A stretch of 64,000 nt of DNA from Siphonodentalium dalli (GCA_032622095.1 CP136064.1:133927129-133991128), one strand, 5' to 3'; counted from the first letter of the stretch, positions 11,893-23,499 are shown. Notes: generated by a model from the sequence alone, not told the origin. Program-made: numbers and translations.

Positions 11893-12506
11893 CTATATTG
11901 GATATAATTATGATTGTTGCAATATGTTTGAATAAAACATCTAACCTGATACACCTAAACCATCCCCTTTCCCAAGTGATAATTGACAACATGGCACAAT
12001 TTTAAGTTCAAGGTCACCAAAAACATTCCAACTCTCATATGAAGCCCCCAAAATTATGATGTTAGTCATATTATGTCTCCCCAGTGTGAAGTAATGAATA
12101 ATATTCACAATGCATAATTTTTAGCTCCCTTATGCACATTCCAGACAACCTATAGTGAAAATTCATGTTGATGACCTTGACCTTGACCTCAAGGTCATAT
12201 GAGGGGGTCTGCCAATTTGGGTCTCGCTTCGAACTGAACCCCCATGGTCTACTCTATATGTGTACCAATTTTCATGCTTTTATCCAAATTTGCACACCCC
12301 ATCAGCTTACAGCCCCCACTATTAGATCTATTAGAATTCTCCAGCTAAGAGACTATAATTACTTCAATATGGTTTTGTTCATTGGTTCACCACACACACT
12401 ATGTGTGCTCATTTCACATACCAACAGGCACTATCGTGTAATTTAGTGTAGCCCCCCTGTCGGGGAGCACAGCTCCCCTGTCGGGGATTTTCTGGTGCCA
12501 CCCCTG

Positions 12507-12964
12507 TTAATATATGCAGATACTTTGTCATTATATGCAGATATTTTGTCATGATATGTAGATACTTTGTCTTTATATGTAGATACTTTGTTAATATATG
12601 CAGATACTTTGTCTTTATATGCAGATACTTTGTTAATATATGCACATACTTTGTCTTTATATGCAGATATGTTGTCATTATATGCAGATACTTTGTTAAT
12701 ATATGCAGATACTTTGTCTTCATATGCAGATACTTTGTCGTTATATGCAGATATTTTGTCATTATATGTAGATACTTTGTCATTATATGCAGATATTTCG
12801 TCTGTATATGCAGATACTGTGTCATTATATGCAGATACTGTGTCATTATATGCACATACTTTGTCATTATATGCAGATATGTTGTCTTTATATGCAGATA
12901 CTTTGTTAATATATGCAGATACTTTGTCATTATATGCAGATATTTTGTCATTATATGTAGATGG
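12507..12964 (+). repeat. 21-bp minisatellite array 2 (left arm, inner part)
   Basis: About 22 copies of the same 21-bp unit and orientation as 2649-2993. It starts with the duplicated target TTAATATA, showing that arrays 1 and 2 were one array before the 9.5-kb insertion. The array ends at the unique sequence GGCATGCACGTAAATGG. Confidence 0.93.
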
Positions 12965-14135
12965 CATGCACGTAAATGGTCTATATATGCTAGCTAATAC
13001 TGGGACGGTCTTTAAGTAAATATGACGAGATTTACTAAAAATAAAAATAGCACGAAATGTGTGTATAATCCACAAAGAAAATTGATAGAAAGATATTTCG
13101 CTCTTTATCATGCAACCCCCCTCCCCAATATGCAAACTTCAATATTTATTCAAGTTAACTCAATACTTAATTATGTAACGTAATTGTTAAATTTGGATAA
13201 CAGCCGTGGTATATTCAGTCTTATTAAAACTAGACCTAATTTTCATTACTTTCAACTTACGGTCTTGAGACATTCATGCAAATATTTTATTTCAAACGGG
13301 AGAAATCCAACCAATACGCACCAGGCAATGCGTAGCTCGACCAATAACTGCCTGCAAATCCCATTACCTATTCACATTCTGCCCTCATAGTACTTATTCA
13401 TACAAGCACCGCCCAATAGATCTAAAAATAAGTATTACCAAAGCCGGAAATGCTAGATGAAAGTGAGGCTACGCTAAAACAATAGCAGACTTACGAAATA
13501 CAAATTCTCGAAATTGTAATTAAGAACGTTTTGAAGAAAATTGGTATTGATTCACTGAAGCAAGAACAGGAGTTTATTCTGAGGAGTTTATTAATAACCA
13601 GAAATAGATGTGTTAGCTATTATTCCTACCGGTTACGGGAAAGGTCTACCGCATCAAATAACTCCAATCAAAAAGGTAAACAGTGCTATATTTGGAAACA
13701 TGAATATTAATGAGCTGTCACCAGAAGGGAATTTTGTTTAAATGAATTTTAATACCGGTGTCTCTAGACTGAGAGTTGACTGTAAGGAAACCTTGGTCTA
13801 GTTATTACTAGACTGTGGTATATTATATTCAAAATAAATTATATAAAACAAATACGAATACTGAGGATTTTTATTTCAACTGAAGCTGTTGCTATCGTCG
13901 TTTTAATAACCGTTCGTATCGCTTTATTGGGCATCCCTGACGCGAACGGTGCGATTAAAGACATATTTAAACCACACCATTAGATTCCTCGTATCTCTAA
14001 GAACACAGACAGACAGACAGACATTCGCAAATATAGATATAGATGCTTTCATATCTTAAATTATAACATAGCATTATATACGGGTTTCTCCCTCTCTCTC
14101 TCTCTCTGGCGCCCGGCTATTCCCTGATTACAACA
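12965..14135 (+). other. Foldback centre, possible 5' LTR of Ty3/gypsy remnant
   Basis: This stretch lies between the minisatellite arms. It contains an (ACAG)n run near 14005-14022 and a (CT)n run near 14092-14107. It ends at CTGATTACAACA directly before a primer-binding site, so the right part (start unknown) should be long terminal repeat sequence. No open reading frame of note. Confidence 0.5.
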
Positions 14136-14153
14136 TGGTGTCAGAAGTGGGAT
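14136..14153 (+). other. Retrotransposon primer-binding site (tRNA-Leu type)
   Basis: The 18-nt TGGTGTCAGAAGTGGGAT directly after an LTR-like ...ACA end is the kind of primer-binding site complementary to a tRNA 3' end (leucine type) that is used by many Ty3/gypsy elements. Confidence 0.75.
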
Positions 14154-14392
14154 GGACTATCACCTGCAGACAAATTCCTAAATCGGAGCAGTAGAACGAG
14201 ACTGCCTAACTATCAAACTAATGTGACATTTGGCTCCAAAGCCACATCAGACTCCGAGTCAAAGGGTCAACGTACACTGTCGGAACTACCAATACATCAC
14301 AGTGTACGATTGAGGTGACAGTACGCCACGTTCTTATCAAATTCTCACATAAAATAGTAATGTTGTTCGCAGAAACAGGAAACATATGTTAA

Positions 14393-14551
14393 AAACTTAC
14401 GAACATTTCGAACGTGAGATACGAAGACACATATGAACCATCAACACCACCATCGAGGATGCGACCTCCAGTACACAGGGATGGTGTAACAACAACTAGG
14501 TCGGGCAGGCCAATTAGACCGCCTGTCAGGTTCAATGACTATGTCAAATAA
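14393..14551 (+). pseudogene. C-terminal tail of Ty3/gypsy Pol polyprotein
   Basis: The frame from 14393 ends at the stop at 14549-14551 and reads near its end TRSGRPIRPPVRFNDYVK. This 'RTRSGR..RPP.RF.DYV' ending is characteristic of the C-terminus of Ty3/gypsy integrase-containing Pol. It lies only about 240 bp after the primer-binding site, so gag, protease, reverse transcriptase, RNase H and most of integrase are missing. A purine tract (AAAAGGAAAAAGGGAGA) follows at 14550-14566, then TGTTACGATCAGAACTG, the presumed start of a truncated 3' LTR. The element is an internally deleted derivative. Confidence 0.7.
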
Positions 14552-14566
14552 AAGGAAAAAGGGAGA

Positions 14567-14661
14567 TGTTACGATCAGAACTGTACCTCCACACATGTTC
14601 TCTGCTCTGCATAAAGCAGTGACCCAGAGACCTGATTTTATATAATATCATGGAACGAACG
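14567..14661 (+). repeat. Truncated 3' LTR start
   Basis: Begins TGTTACGATCAG immediately after the polypurine tract and runs into the minisatellite arm at about 14662. The sequence does not match anything in 12965-14135, so a full LTR pair is not preserved. Confidence 0.5.
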
Positions 14662-15617
14662 TATAATGAAAAGTATCCGCATATAATGCCAAAGTATCTG
14701 CATATAAAGACACAATAGCTGCATATAATGACAAAATATCTACATATAATGACCAACTATCTGCATATAATGCCAAAGTATCTGCATATAATGACAAAGT
14801 GTCTGCAAATAAAGACAAAATATCTGCATATAATGACAGGGTACGGTATCTGCATATAAAGGCAAAGTATCTACATATAATGACAAACTATCTGCATATA
14901 ATGACAAAGTATCTGCATATAATGACAAAGTATCTACATATAATGACAAAGTATCTGCATATAAAAACGAAATATCTGCATATAATGATATAGTGTCTGC
15001 ATATAAAGACAAAATATCTACATATAATGACAGGGTACGGTATCTGCATATAACGACAAAGTATCAAGATATAATGACAAACTATCTGCATATAATAACA
15101 AAGTATCTACATATAAAGACAAAGTATCTGCATATAATGACGAAGTGTCTGCATATAAAGACAAAATATCCCTACATATAATGACAGGGTACGGTATCTG
15201 CATATAAAGACGAAGTATCTACATATAATGGCAAACTATCTGCATATAATGCCAAAGTATCTACATATAATGACAAAGTATCTGCATATAATGCCAAATT
15301 ATCTACATATAACGACAAAGTATCTGCATATAATGCCAAAGTGTCTGCATATAAAGACAAAACATTTACATATAATGCCAGGGTACGGTATCTGCATATA
15401 AAGACAAAGTATCAACATATAATGACAAAGTATCTGCATATAATGACAAACTATCTACATATAATGACAAACTATCTGCATATAATGACAAAGTATCTGC
15501 ATATAATGACAAAGTGTCTGCAAATAAAGACAAAGTATCTACATATAGTGACAAACTATCTACATATAATGACAAAGTATCTGCATATAATGGCAAAGTA
15601 TCTACATATAATGACAA
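14662..15617 (-). repeat. 21-bp minisatellite array 3 (right arm)
   Basis: About 45 units of the same 21-bp repeat in the opposite orientation (ATCTGCATATAATGACAAAGT on the plus strand). A variant junction GACAGGGTACGGTATCTGC recurs at 14841, 15035, 15189 and 15383, giving spacings of 194, 154 and 194 bp and hence a higher-order pattern. All frames are open because of the unit length; these are not genes. Confidence 0.93.
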
Positions 15618-15655
15618 TCGCCAATATAAGGCAGCTATGGCGTTCCATAGATTAG

Positions 15656-16290
15656 TCAATGTTATGTTGGCTTGTGTTCGTTGTTTAGTAGCTTTGTATT
15701 CAAATAATGCTAATAACTAAAAAAATAAGTCATCAAAGTTGGAAATAACACCACATACACATAGAATGGACACCACATGCACGCACCCACGCACCCTCCA
15801 ACTTTTAAGGTATGTTAACACGAAAAAAAAGAAGGCCGCTTTTCAGAGTAGGCCAACAGGTGGGGTCCTAAACTTGTCGGTTTGATGCAAATTATAGTGG
15901 GAAAATTTAGTTAAATGTATCAGATGTATATATTTTCGTGAAGTACATAATGCCACTTTTATTGGCCAAATTGAATTTCCCCCATCCAAGATGACCACCA
16001 GAATGGCTGCCGAAAGTTGAAAATATGACTTTTTTCACCAATATCTTCTAGATCAGTTTATAATGCTGTTTGGGTTGATAAATGTGACTTAATTTTGTAT
16101 TTTTTTATATTAACTTATCATTGGAGCAATGAAATATGTAATTATTGGGGTCCTAGCCCCTTCCGATCCCTCAAAAATTGTATCACAAAAAATTCACAAT
16201 TGGGATTCTATCCAAATTTTCATACTCGAGAATCCCGGGGTTAGACCCCCCCTCCCCCCAAACACAAGAAAAAATTCATATTCATTAAAC
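15656..16290. other. Non-coding flank of foldback element
   Basis: AT-rich DNA with no gene or clear repeat boundary that I can define. Confidence 0.4.
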
Positions 16291-16300
16291 ATTATTCAAT

Positions 16301-16524
16301 ATGCGACTTATCGATCCACGATACACGTGCGGAGTGTGTTGTTTTGGGATGCTTCAAAGACTGCATCGAGTGTACGGGGTGTAAATCCTGGATACACTCA
16401 GCTTGTGTACTGGCATGACCAAACAGTTGTTCGACGTTTGGTCATCATATTTAACTTTGACATTCTTATGTCGTAAGTGTTCCTTCGACGACCAAGGAGA
16501 TTGGGTACCTATTCAAAGCGGCTA
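16301..16524 (+). pseudogene. Degenerate PHD-finger ORF, probably from a retroelement
   Basis: Three frames joined by two apparent frameshifts reproduce a PHD-type zinc finger. DPRYTCGVCCFGML is in one frame (16313-16354). DCIECTGCKSWIHSACV is in the next (16359-16409), and FLCRKCSFDDQGDW is in a third (about 16474-16515). The order C-x2-C, C-x2-C, H-x2-C, C-x2-C is the PHD spacing. Such fingers occur in host chromatin proteins and in ORF1-like proteins of some non-LTR retrotransposons. The frameshifts and repeat-rich surroundings favour a dead mobile-element ORF. Confidence 0.5.
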
Positions 16525-17039
16525 GGTTAGTGTGCACTTTACCATCTCTAGACATACATGTGACGACGGCAAATATTTACGATGATTTTTATTAAATTTC
16601 AATGTTATACTTACCATTTTATTTGTATACACCATAGTGCTATTTATTAAATATTGATTTGTTCGTGTATTACATAATGTAATTAGAACAACAAGAATCT
16701 TGAATCTAAACTCGTTATGAGCTTTTAGAACTTCTGTACATGATGTAATGTAACTTCTTATGTTACATTAAAATCAATACAGATAAGTTGAATAACTAAT
16801 TAGCCGGCTAATTAAGTTATCGTGTTTTGATTGGACGTATGTTTTTCTAACGGTCATCTCTGTGTTCTGATTGGTCAAATAGTAATGTCGGGTTTTATTA
16901 TGCAGAAGAAATTAGTAAATTATTTATTTGTTTTGTGATTATTTGCATTTATTACTAATACACAAATTAGAGCGTTCTGTATTGGTGTATTACTAACAAC
17001 ATTTATAATACTCTTTATTTTAAAATGTCATAGCCTCAA

Positions 17040-17110
17040 CAACTCCAATGAAAATTAGAGGTCAGATCCCATGGAATCAGATATACTTCCATGGTATCCC
17101 ATTCCATGTG
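17040..17110 (-). repeat. Terminus of dispersed element family (ttccatgg...gacctcta)
   Basis: The reverse complement reads 'accatggaagtatatctg' followed by 'gatctgacctctaa'. It matches 60910-60950 in the same reading direction, so this is an inverted copy of that element end. Confidence 0.7.
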
Positions 17111-17229
17111 TGTGTTATGTGTATAGGTGTGTTCCTCTTCACACGAATGCATATTGGTGTTTTGTGATCCGATGGTGGACTTGCATTGACATTTCTAAAT
17201 AATATAAATATTCCAAAGGTTTGTCATTT

Positions 17230-17303
17230 GGTTCGACCCACCGTGGATGCTTAATGACAGTCTATTGCATCATGGTCGTGACCAACTGAGCCACCATTCA
17301 ACC
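17230..17303 (-). repeat. tRNA-like SINE head
   Basis: The minus strand contains TGGCTCAGTTGGTCACGACC (A-box-like) and GGTGGGTCGAACC (B-box-like) at tRNA spacing. The acceptor and T stems do not pair well, so it is a SINE head or tRNA pseudogene rather than a tRNA gene. Confidence 0.45.
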
Positions 17304-17689
17304 CAGCCAATCAGTTCATTTTTATTAGGTAGGGATATATTTTAGAGCTAATTATAACCCCTCCCCAAGACGCCCATATCAATTTCAACGGTCACGAAAT
17401 TAGGCATGTCTGATTATAGCGTAATCGACATGTAGATCAAAGAGTGTAAAGCACATTAATGTACCATAACTCTGTTATTTCACATTTATTGGATAGTTCT
17501 TTCAGTTTCGGATTCAGAATCTTTTAGTTTTAATGGCGGGGGAAAGACCGCTTGGTTAATTAATTAATTAGTATTTCAGTGCGTCATCGCTACACTATTG
17601 TCCTATAGTCATTAACGTCTTTGTAATAGAGTTAACTGTAATCGAGATATAACTATATCACAATCGATAATGCTAGCCGAGTGCTTACC

Positions 17690-18158
17690 CGTCCGCTCTG
17701 AAACTAATGTTGTCCTTATATACTACCAAACACATGCAGTGTTTAAAATATAAAACACATGATTCGAGATTTGCCATTTTTCCCCGTTTACGAGTTTTGG
17801 TGGAATTTGCCAAAAGCCTCGACCCTCCCCGGGGCGTACGCCACCTCTCCGTTGGACAGGTTACTTTTAAGGTAGAGCGGACACACCTATAGTACATCAG
17901 TGAACATATTCATGCATTTGCCTGGCTCCTTCATAAGTCCGTTTGAATTTGCGTCATAAAGAGTGGGTTTGAATTTGAGTAATATATATCACCCGTTAAC
18001 AACGTTACACGCTACCAGGGTTAAACCGTCCACTCTGAAACTTTGAAAAGCATACTAATCTTGTGTGTAGATACCACTAATCACATCCACTCGTCGAGTA
18101 ATTTTCCCCATTTGATTTTCGGTGGAATTTGCCAAATCTGAACCCACCCCGACACACT
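17690..18158 (-). repeat. Dispersed repeat, inverted copy of 60235-60620
   Basis: On the minus strand the segment contains 'gtgggttcagatttggcaaa', 'tggggaaaattactc', 'taaccctggtag' and 'cgggtgatatatattactc'. They occur in the same order at 60300-60560 on the plus strand. Its high similarity over about 300 bp shows a repeat family; no coding function is seen. Confidence 0.75.
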
Positions 18159-20912
18159 ACAGGTCGTAGCTTTGGTTGGATCATCATGAAATTTGTCCTC
18201 GATGTTATCATTGACATGTAGGGAACGAGTCATTTTGGAGTCATTTGGCATTAAAAATGGCCACCGGCAGCCATCTTGGATTTGACTCTTTGCATGACTA
18301 AATCGTTTGGCACGGGCTACAAGTCGTACCTTTGGTAGGATCATTATGAAATTTGTCATGGCTGTTGACATTGATATGTAGAACGGAACGAGTCATTTAG
18401 GGGCCATTCGGCAAAAAAAACATGGCCACCAGCAGCAATCTTGGATTTCAAAATTCAATCCATTAACACGGCTACAGGCCTGAGTATTCGTCTGATCATC
18501 ATGAAATTTGTCGGGGATGTTAATATTGACATATAGATGCGAACAAGTCATTTTAGGGTCATTCAGCCAAACATCATGGCCGCTGGCAGCCATCTTGGAT
18601 TTTACTCTTTTGCATGACTATATCCTTTGTCACGGGCTAGAGGTTGTACCTTTGGTCGGATCATTATGTAATTGATCCTGGATGATAACATTGACATGTA
18701 GATGGGAATGAGTCATTTTGGGGTCATTCGGCCAAAAAAACATTGCTGCTGATGGCTATCTTGGATTTCAAAATGCAATCCATTAGCATGGGCTACAGGT
18801 CATATTCTTTGTCTGATCATCATGAAATTTGTCATGGATGTTAACATTGACATGGGCATGCCATTGACATGTAGATGGAAAGAGTCATTTTGGGGTCATT
18901 CGGCCAAAAAACATGGCCACTGGCAGCCATCTTGGATTTTACTCTTTGTATTACTAAATCGTTTGGCACGGGCTTCATGTCGTACCTTTGGTCATATCAT
19001 CAAGAAATTTGTCACGGCTGTTGACATTCACATGTAGATAGGAACGAGTCATCTTGGCAGCCGTCTAGGAGTTTACTCTTTGCATGACTAAATGACTTTG
19101 GCATGGGCTTGAGGTTGGTACCTTTGGTCGGATCATTATGAAATTGATCATGGATTGTAATATTGACAATGTAGATGGGAATGAGTCATTTTGAAGTGAT
19201 TCAGAAAAAAAAACATGGCTGCCGGCAGTCATCTTGGATTTTACTCTTTGCATGACTAAATCCTTCGGCATGGGCTGCATGTCATACGTTTGGTCGGATC
19301 ATTATGCCATGGCCATTGACATGTAAATGGGAACGAGTCATATTGGGGTGATTCGGCAAAAAAAAACATGGCTGCTAGCAGTCATCTTGGATTTCAAAAT
19401 TCAATCCATTAGCACGGGCTACAAGCCGGAGTGTTTGTCTGATCATCATGGATGTTAATATTGACATGTAGATGAGAACGAGTCATTTTGGAGTCATTTG
19501 GCATTAAAAATGGCCACCGGCAGCCATCTTGGATTTGACTCTTTGCATGACTAAATCGTTTGGCACGGGCTACAAGTCGTACCTTTGGTAGGATCATTAT
19601 GAAATTTGTCATGGCTGTTGACATTGATATGTAGAACGGAACGAGTCATTTAGGGGCCATTCGGCAAAAAAAACATGGCCACCAGCAGCAATCTTGGATT
19701 TCAAAATTCAATCCATTAACACGGCTACAGGCCTGAGTATTCGTCTGATCATCATGAAATTTGTCGGGGATGTTAATATTGACATATAGATGCGAACAAG
19801 TCATTTTAGGGTCATTCAGCCAAACATCATGGCCGCTGGCAGCCATCTTGGATTTTACTCTTTTGCATGACTATATCCTTTGTCACGGGCTAGAGGTTGT
19901 ACCTTTGGTCGGATCATTATGTAATTGATCCTGGATGATAACATTGACATGTAGATGGGAATGAGTCATTTTGGGGTCATTCGGCCAAAAAAACATTGCT
20001 GCTGATGGCTATCTTGGATTTCAAAATGCAATCCATTAGCATGGGCTACAGGTCATATTCTTTGTCTGATCATCATGAAATTTGTCATGGATGTTAACAT
20101 TGACATGGGCATGCCATTGACATGTAGATGGAAAGAGTCATTTTGGGGTCATTCGGCCAAAAAACATGGCCACTGGCAGCCATCTTGGATTTTACTCTTT
20201 GTATTACTAAATCGTTTGGCACGGGCTTCATGTCGTACCTTTGGTCATATCATCAAGAAATTTGTCACGGCTGTTGACATTCACATGTAGATAGGAACGA
20301 GTCATCTTGGCAGCCGTCTAGGAGTTTACTCTTTGCATGACTAAATGACTTTGGCATGGGCTTGAGGTTGGTACCTTTGGTCGGATCATTATGAAATTGA
20401 TCATGGATTGTAATATTGACAATGTAGATGGGAATGAGTCATTTTGAAGTGATTCAGAAAAAAAAACATGGCTGCCGGCAGTCATCTTGGATTTTACTCT
20501 TTGCATGACTAAATCCTTCGGCATGGGCTGCATGTCATACGTTTGGTCGGATCATTATGCCATGGCCATTGACATGTAAATGGGAACGAGTCATATTGGG
20601 GTGATTCGGCAAAAAAAAACATGGCTGCTAGCAGTCATCTTGGATTTCAAAATTCAATCCATTAGCACGGGCTACAAGCCGGAGTGTTTGTCTGATCATC
20701 ATGGATGTTAATATTGACATGTAGATGAGAACGAGTCACTTTGGAGTCATTCCGCCATTAAACATGGCATCCAGCAGCCATCTTGGATTTTACTAAATAC
20801 TTCGGCACTGATGACAAGTGAACATATGAAATCTGTCATGGCTGTTGATATTGACAGGTAAATGTTAACGAGTCATTTCGGGGTCATTTGGCAAAAAACA
20901 TGGCCACCAGCA
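18159..20912. repeat. Satellite block with 1253-bp higher-order repeats
   Basis: A degenerate unit of about 155-165 bp recurs throughout, containing 'aacgagtcattttggggtca', 'ggcagccatcttggatttta' and 'ggatcatcatgaaatttgtc'. Eight such units form a 1253-bp higher-order repeat present twice, 18223-19475 and 19476-20728, and the two copies look identical over the stretches I compared. Reading frames in it are repeated at exactly 1253-bp offsets and are not genes. Confidence 0.93.
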
Positions 20913-21720
20913 GCCAAGTTGAGCTACAGCGTCATGGACACTTTCATTTAAAAATTTCAGAAATAATCGATGGAACCTATCTAGAGGTCACCAAAAGATC
21001 AGGGATGTGGCCTGTAGGTTGTGCCAAAGGATTTAGTCATGCAGTAAAATTCAAAATGGTTCCCAGCAGCCATGTTTTTCTTCCTAATCATGCCTGTAAA
21101 GTTTCAAAACATTTCTCCAATAAATGCAGGGTGTGCCGATAGATTCTAATTTGAAATCCAAAATGGCTGCTGGTGGCCATATTTTTTTAACGAACTTTCG
21201 ATGACTCCCATATGAAGTTTGGTGATAATCAGATGATGGATGAGGATAGGGTGAGCCAAAGGAAATTGTTGACGGACCAAATATCAAGAGATTCAGTTGA
21301 ATTTAAAAACAATAAGATAACTCATAACTAAAAGTTATCATCCGGAAACCAAAATAATCTGCAAATTTTAAGTCGACAATGACCATAACTCCGGCCAAAA
21401 TGGGCAGACCAAAACCGATATTCGAACTTGACCTGTATTTGGAGCTGTTAACCTGACATACCATCCGATCCGATCACATAAACTAAAGTTATCATCTGGA
21501 AACCTCAAAATGACAAAATTCTAAGTAAACAAGGGGCCATAACTCTGGCAACAATGGGCGGACCGAATCCATATTCAAACCTGACCTGTATTCTGCACTC
21601 ATAAACTCAATCCGATAACCCAATATAAAGTTATCATCTGGAATCTCTGCATGGATGGACAAATATTTAGTTGAAAAGGGGCAAATAAAAACAAAAAAAG
21701 TTAAACTGGAGTGTACTCAC
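20913..21720. repeat. Repeat DNA ('aaagttatcatc', 'ggcagacc' units)
   Basis: After the satellite, related 'ccagcagccat' pieces fade out near 21180. From 21300 to 21650 three diverged copies of 'taaagttatcatctggaa' alternate with 'ccataactc' and 'ttcgaacttgacctgtat'. This is the same family as 24739-26000 and 48687-49081. Confidence 0.6.
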
Positions 21721-22540
21721 TCTCACTGTTCGTTTAGTTGACTATGTAAATTATATGTTGATATGTTTAAAATAAACACAATAAATCATGATGTAGCGAC
21801 TTGGCATCTCATCATTACACCCAGAGATGGATATAGTTAACCAAAAAATGCATAGTTAATCCATGGCGGGAGTCTTGGTTTAATGTAATAAATAATATTT
21901 TCACAATTCACTTTTGTTTAAAATTGTTTTGTAAGTAGCAAGAAGACGCAAAACAAACCACGAAAAAGTTCAATTTGGACAAAAAAATAATTGCGGTTGG
22001 GAAAAAATTATTTTCAAAAAATTAGAGTTGGGGGTTCTAACCATGAGCTGGTCGCATTACTTGACTAACCATAGTGGGAGTGGCCATCGCGATAACAAAT
22101 AGAAGAACTCCAGTACATCAGACATTAACTGCTTTATTAAATTTTCTCTCTTAAGACTAAAACAAATACATAAGTAAAACAATTTCACCAACAAATTTTC
22201 ACACATAACAGTTCTCACAGGCATCATTCATTCAATGTACTTACAAATTTAATTTATATGCCATTGGAGGCCAATTGCACTAAAAGTTTTCAACATCAAA
22301 ACTGATTAACCAATGTGATCAATATCAAAGCTAATAATAATTGATTCATTGAGGACCATTCTGACTTACACAATTTGCTACATCAACGAATAACTGTTCC
22401 ACAACATTTGTAACAGTATAAGTTCTTTACCAACAGATAACAGATGATCCATCATTAACAAGAGATGGACTGTCGTCCAGTGCATACCCCCTTGTGTGTG
22501 GGCATATCTATAACTTATGACTGATATACTCAGACAGATG
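21721..22540. other. No gene seen
   Basis: AT-rich sequence without a supported reading frame or clear repeat border. Confidence 0.4.
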
Positions 22541-23140
22541 GACCAAAAAATCAGCATTTCCATATAAACAAAGATGAATAACTATAGAACAAACAACCAA
22601 AACAAAACAGTTGAATGTGCCATTAAATGTGCTCATAGTGGTGAACATCCGTACAAAATTTCATTGAGATCCGAGCATTACTGTTCAAGTTATGACCTGA
22701 ACAGACATCGGATGGACCAAAGAGCCAACATTTCCAGATATTAAACAAAGATGAATAACTCTAGAATGGAAAATCTGAACAAAACGATGGAACCCTCTAT
22801 TTAATATCCTCATAGTAGTGAACATCCATACCAAATTTCATTGCTATCCCAGCGCAACTGTTGAAGTTATGACATGAACAGACACCAGACTGACCAAAAA
22901 TCAACATTTCCAGATAAAACAAAGATAAATAACTCTAGAATGGAAAACCGGAACAAAATGATGGAACCCTCTATTTAATGTCCTCATAGTAGTGAACATC
23001 CTTACCTAATTTTATTGAGATCCAAGCACTACTGTTATGACTACAAGTTATGACATGAATAGACATCGGACGGACAGACGGACGGACAGGTGCAAAACAG
23101 TATACCCCCCTTTAAAAAAAAAAGGGGGGTTTATAAAATA
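22541..23140 (+). repeat. Tandem ~180-bp repeat with (ACGG)n and hairpin tail
   Basis: Three copies of a unit of about 180 bp carry 'aaagatgaataactctagaa', 'gtgaacatcc' and 'aagttatgacatgaac' (near 22565, 22745 and 22925). They end in an (ACGG)n-like run at 23070-23091. This is followed by a hairpin of CCCCCCTTT and AAAGGGGGG arms at 23105-23129. A diverged single copy is at 52750-52870. Confidence 0.75.
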
Positions 23141-23499
23141 ACCAGAAAACTGGACTCAAGATTGGAACTTGACATCCATAGATCCATATATCAACCATAA
23201 AGGAATCTGATTACTCTCAGTTTTTGTATTGCTGCATCAGCCTTATTTGTTTACACATAACCTAATGCCCAGGTTTAATTAGTTCAGTGGTTATGAATCT
23301 ACTCACTGGAAGCTCATCGAATTCATTGGTCGATTCATACAAAGAGTGCGAAAATATTTGAGCACCAATATTTCTCACCTGTGTCACTTTTGTTCTAACT
23401 AGCTAGAGATAGACATGTAAATTTGATTTGATTTGAAAAGTAGTCTATTATAATTGCTACAAATATTTCATATCGATGTACTTGAGAAGTTGAGATGTT

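Larger units (their letters stand above)
2994..12506. mobile_element. hAT-like composite element, 9.5 kb, TSD TTAATATA
   Basis: Terminal inverted repeats start CAGGGGTGGCGCCAG at 2994 and end CTGGTGCCACCCCTG at 12506 (one mismatch). Perfect 8-bp duplications TTAATATA lie at 2986-2993 and 12507-12514, inside a once-continuous minisatellite. Subterminal TGTCGGGGA motifs occur at both ends (3037-3082 and 12458-12488). Inverted homology is also seen deeper inside: the left 3600-3740 segment ('gataaaagcatgaaa', 'gcgagacccaa', 'gaccttgaggtcaaggtca') matches the reverse complement of 12165-12300. The 8-bp duplication and CAGGGG terminus point to hAT. No transposase of its own was recognised, so it is non-autonomous or decayed and enlarged by later insertions. 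Confidence 0.8.
2615..15649. mobile_element. Foldback-type element with minisatellite arms (split by later insertion)
   Basis: The outer ends are inverted copies of about 35 bp beginning TATGGAACGCCATAGCTGCC, at 2615 on the left and ending at 15649 on the right. They are flanked by the 6-bp direct repeat GATTAG (2609-2614 and 15650-15655). Inside each end lies a 21-bp minisatellite array in opposite orientation: arrays at 2649-2993 and 12507-12964 form the left arm, and 14662-15617 forms the right arm. The left arm is interrupted by a 9.5-kb element with its own target duplication; without it the element is about 3.5 kb. The central part (12965-14661) includes Ty3/gypsy remnants. No transposase for this element is visible, so it is probably non-autonomous. 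The architecture resembles Foldback elements, whose long inverted repeats are built of tandem repeats. The superfamily is undetermined. Confidence 0.72.

Noticed and set aside
17230-17303. tRNA gene on the minus strand
   Set aside because: A- and B-box-like sequences exist but acceptor and T stems do not pair; more likely a SINE head.
18393-20533. Paired 66-71-residue frames at 1253-bp offsets as a duplicated gene
   Set aside because: They are satellite sequence; frames lie on both strands and lack domains.
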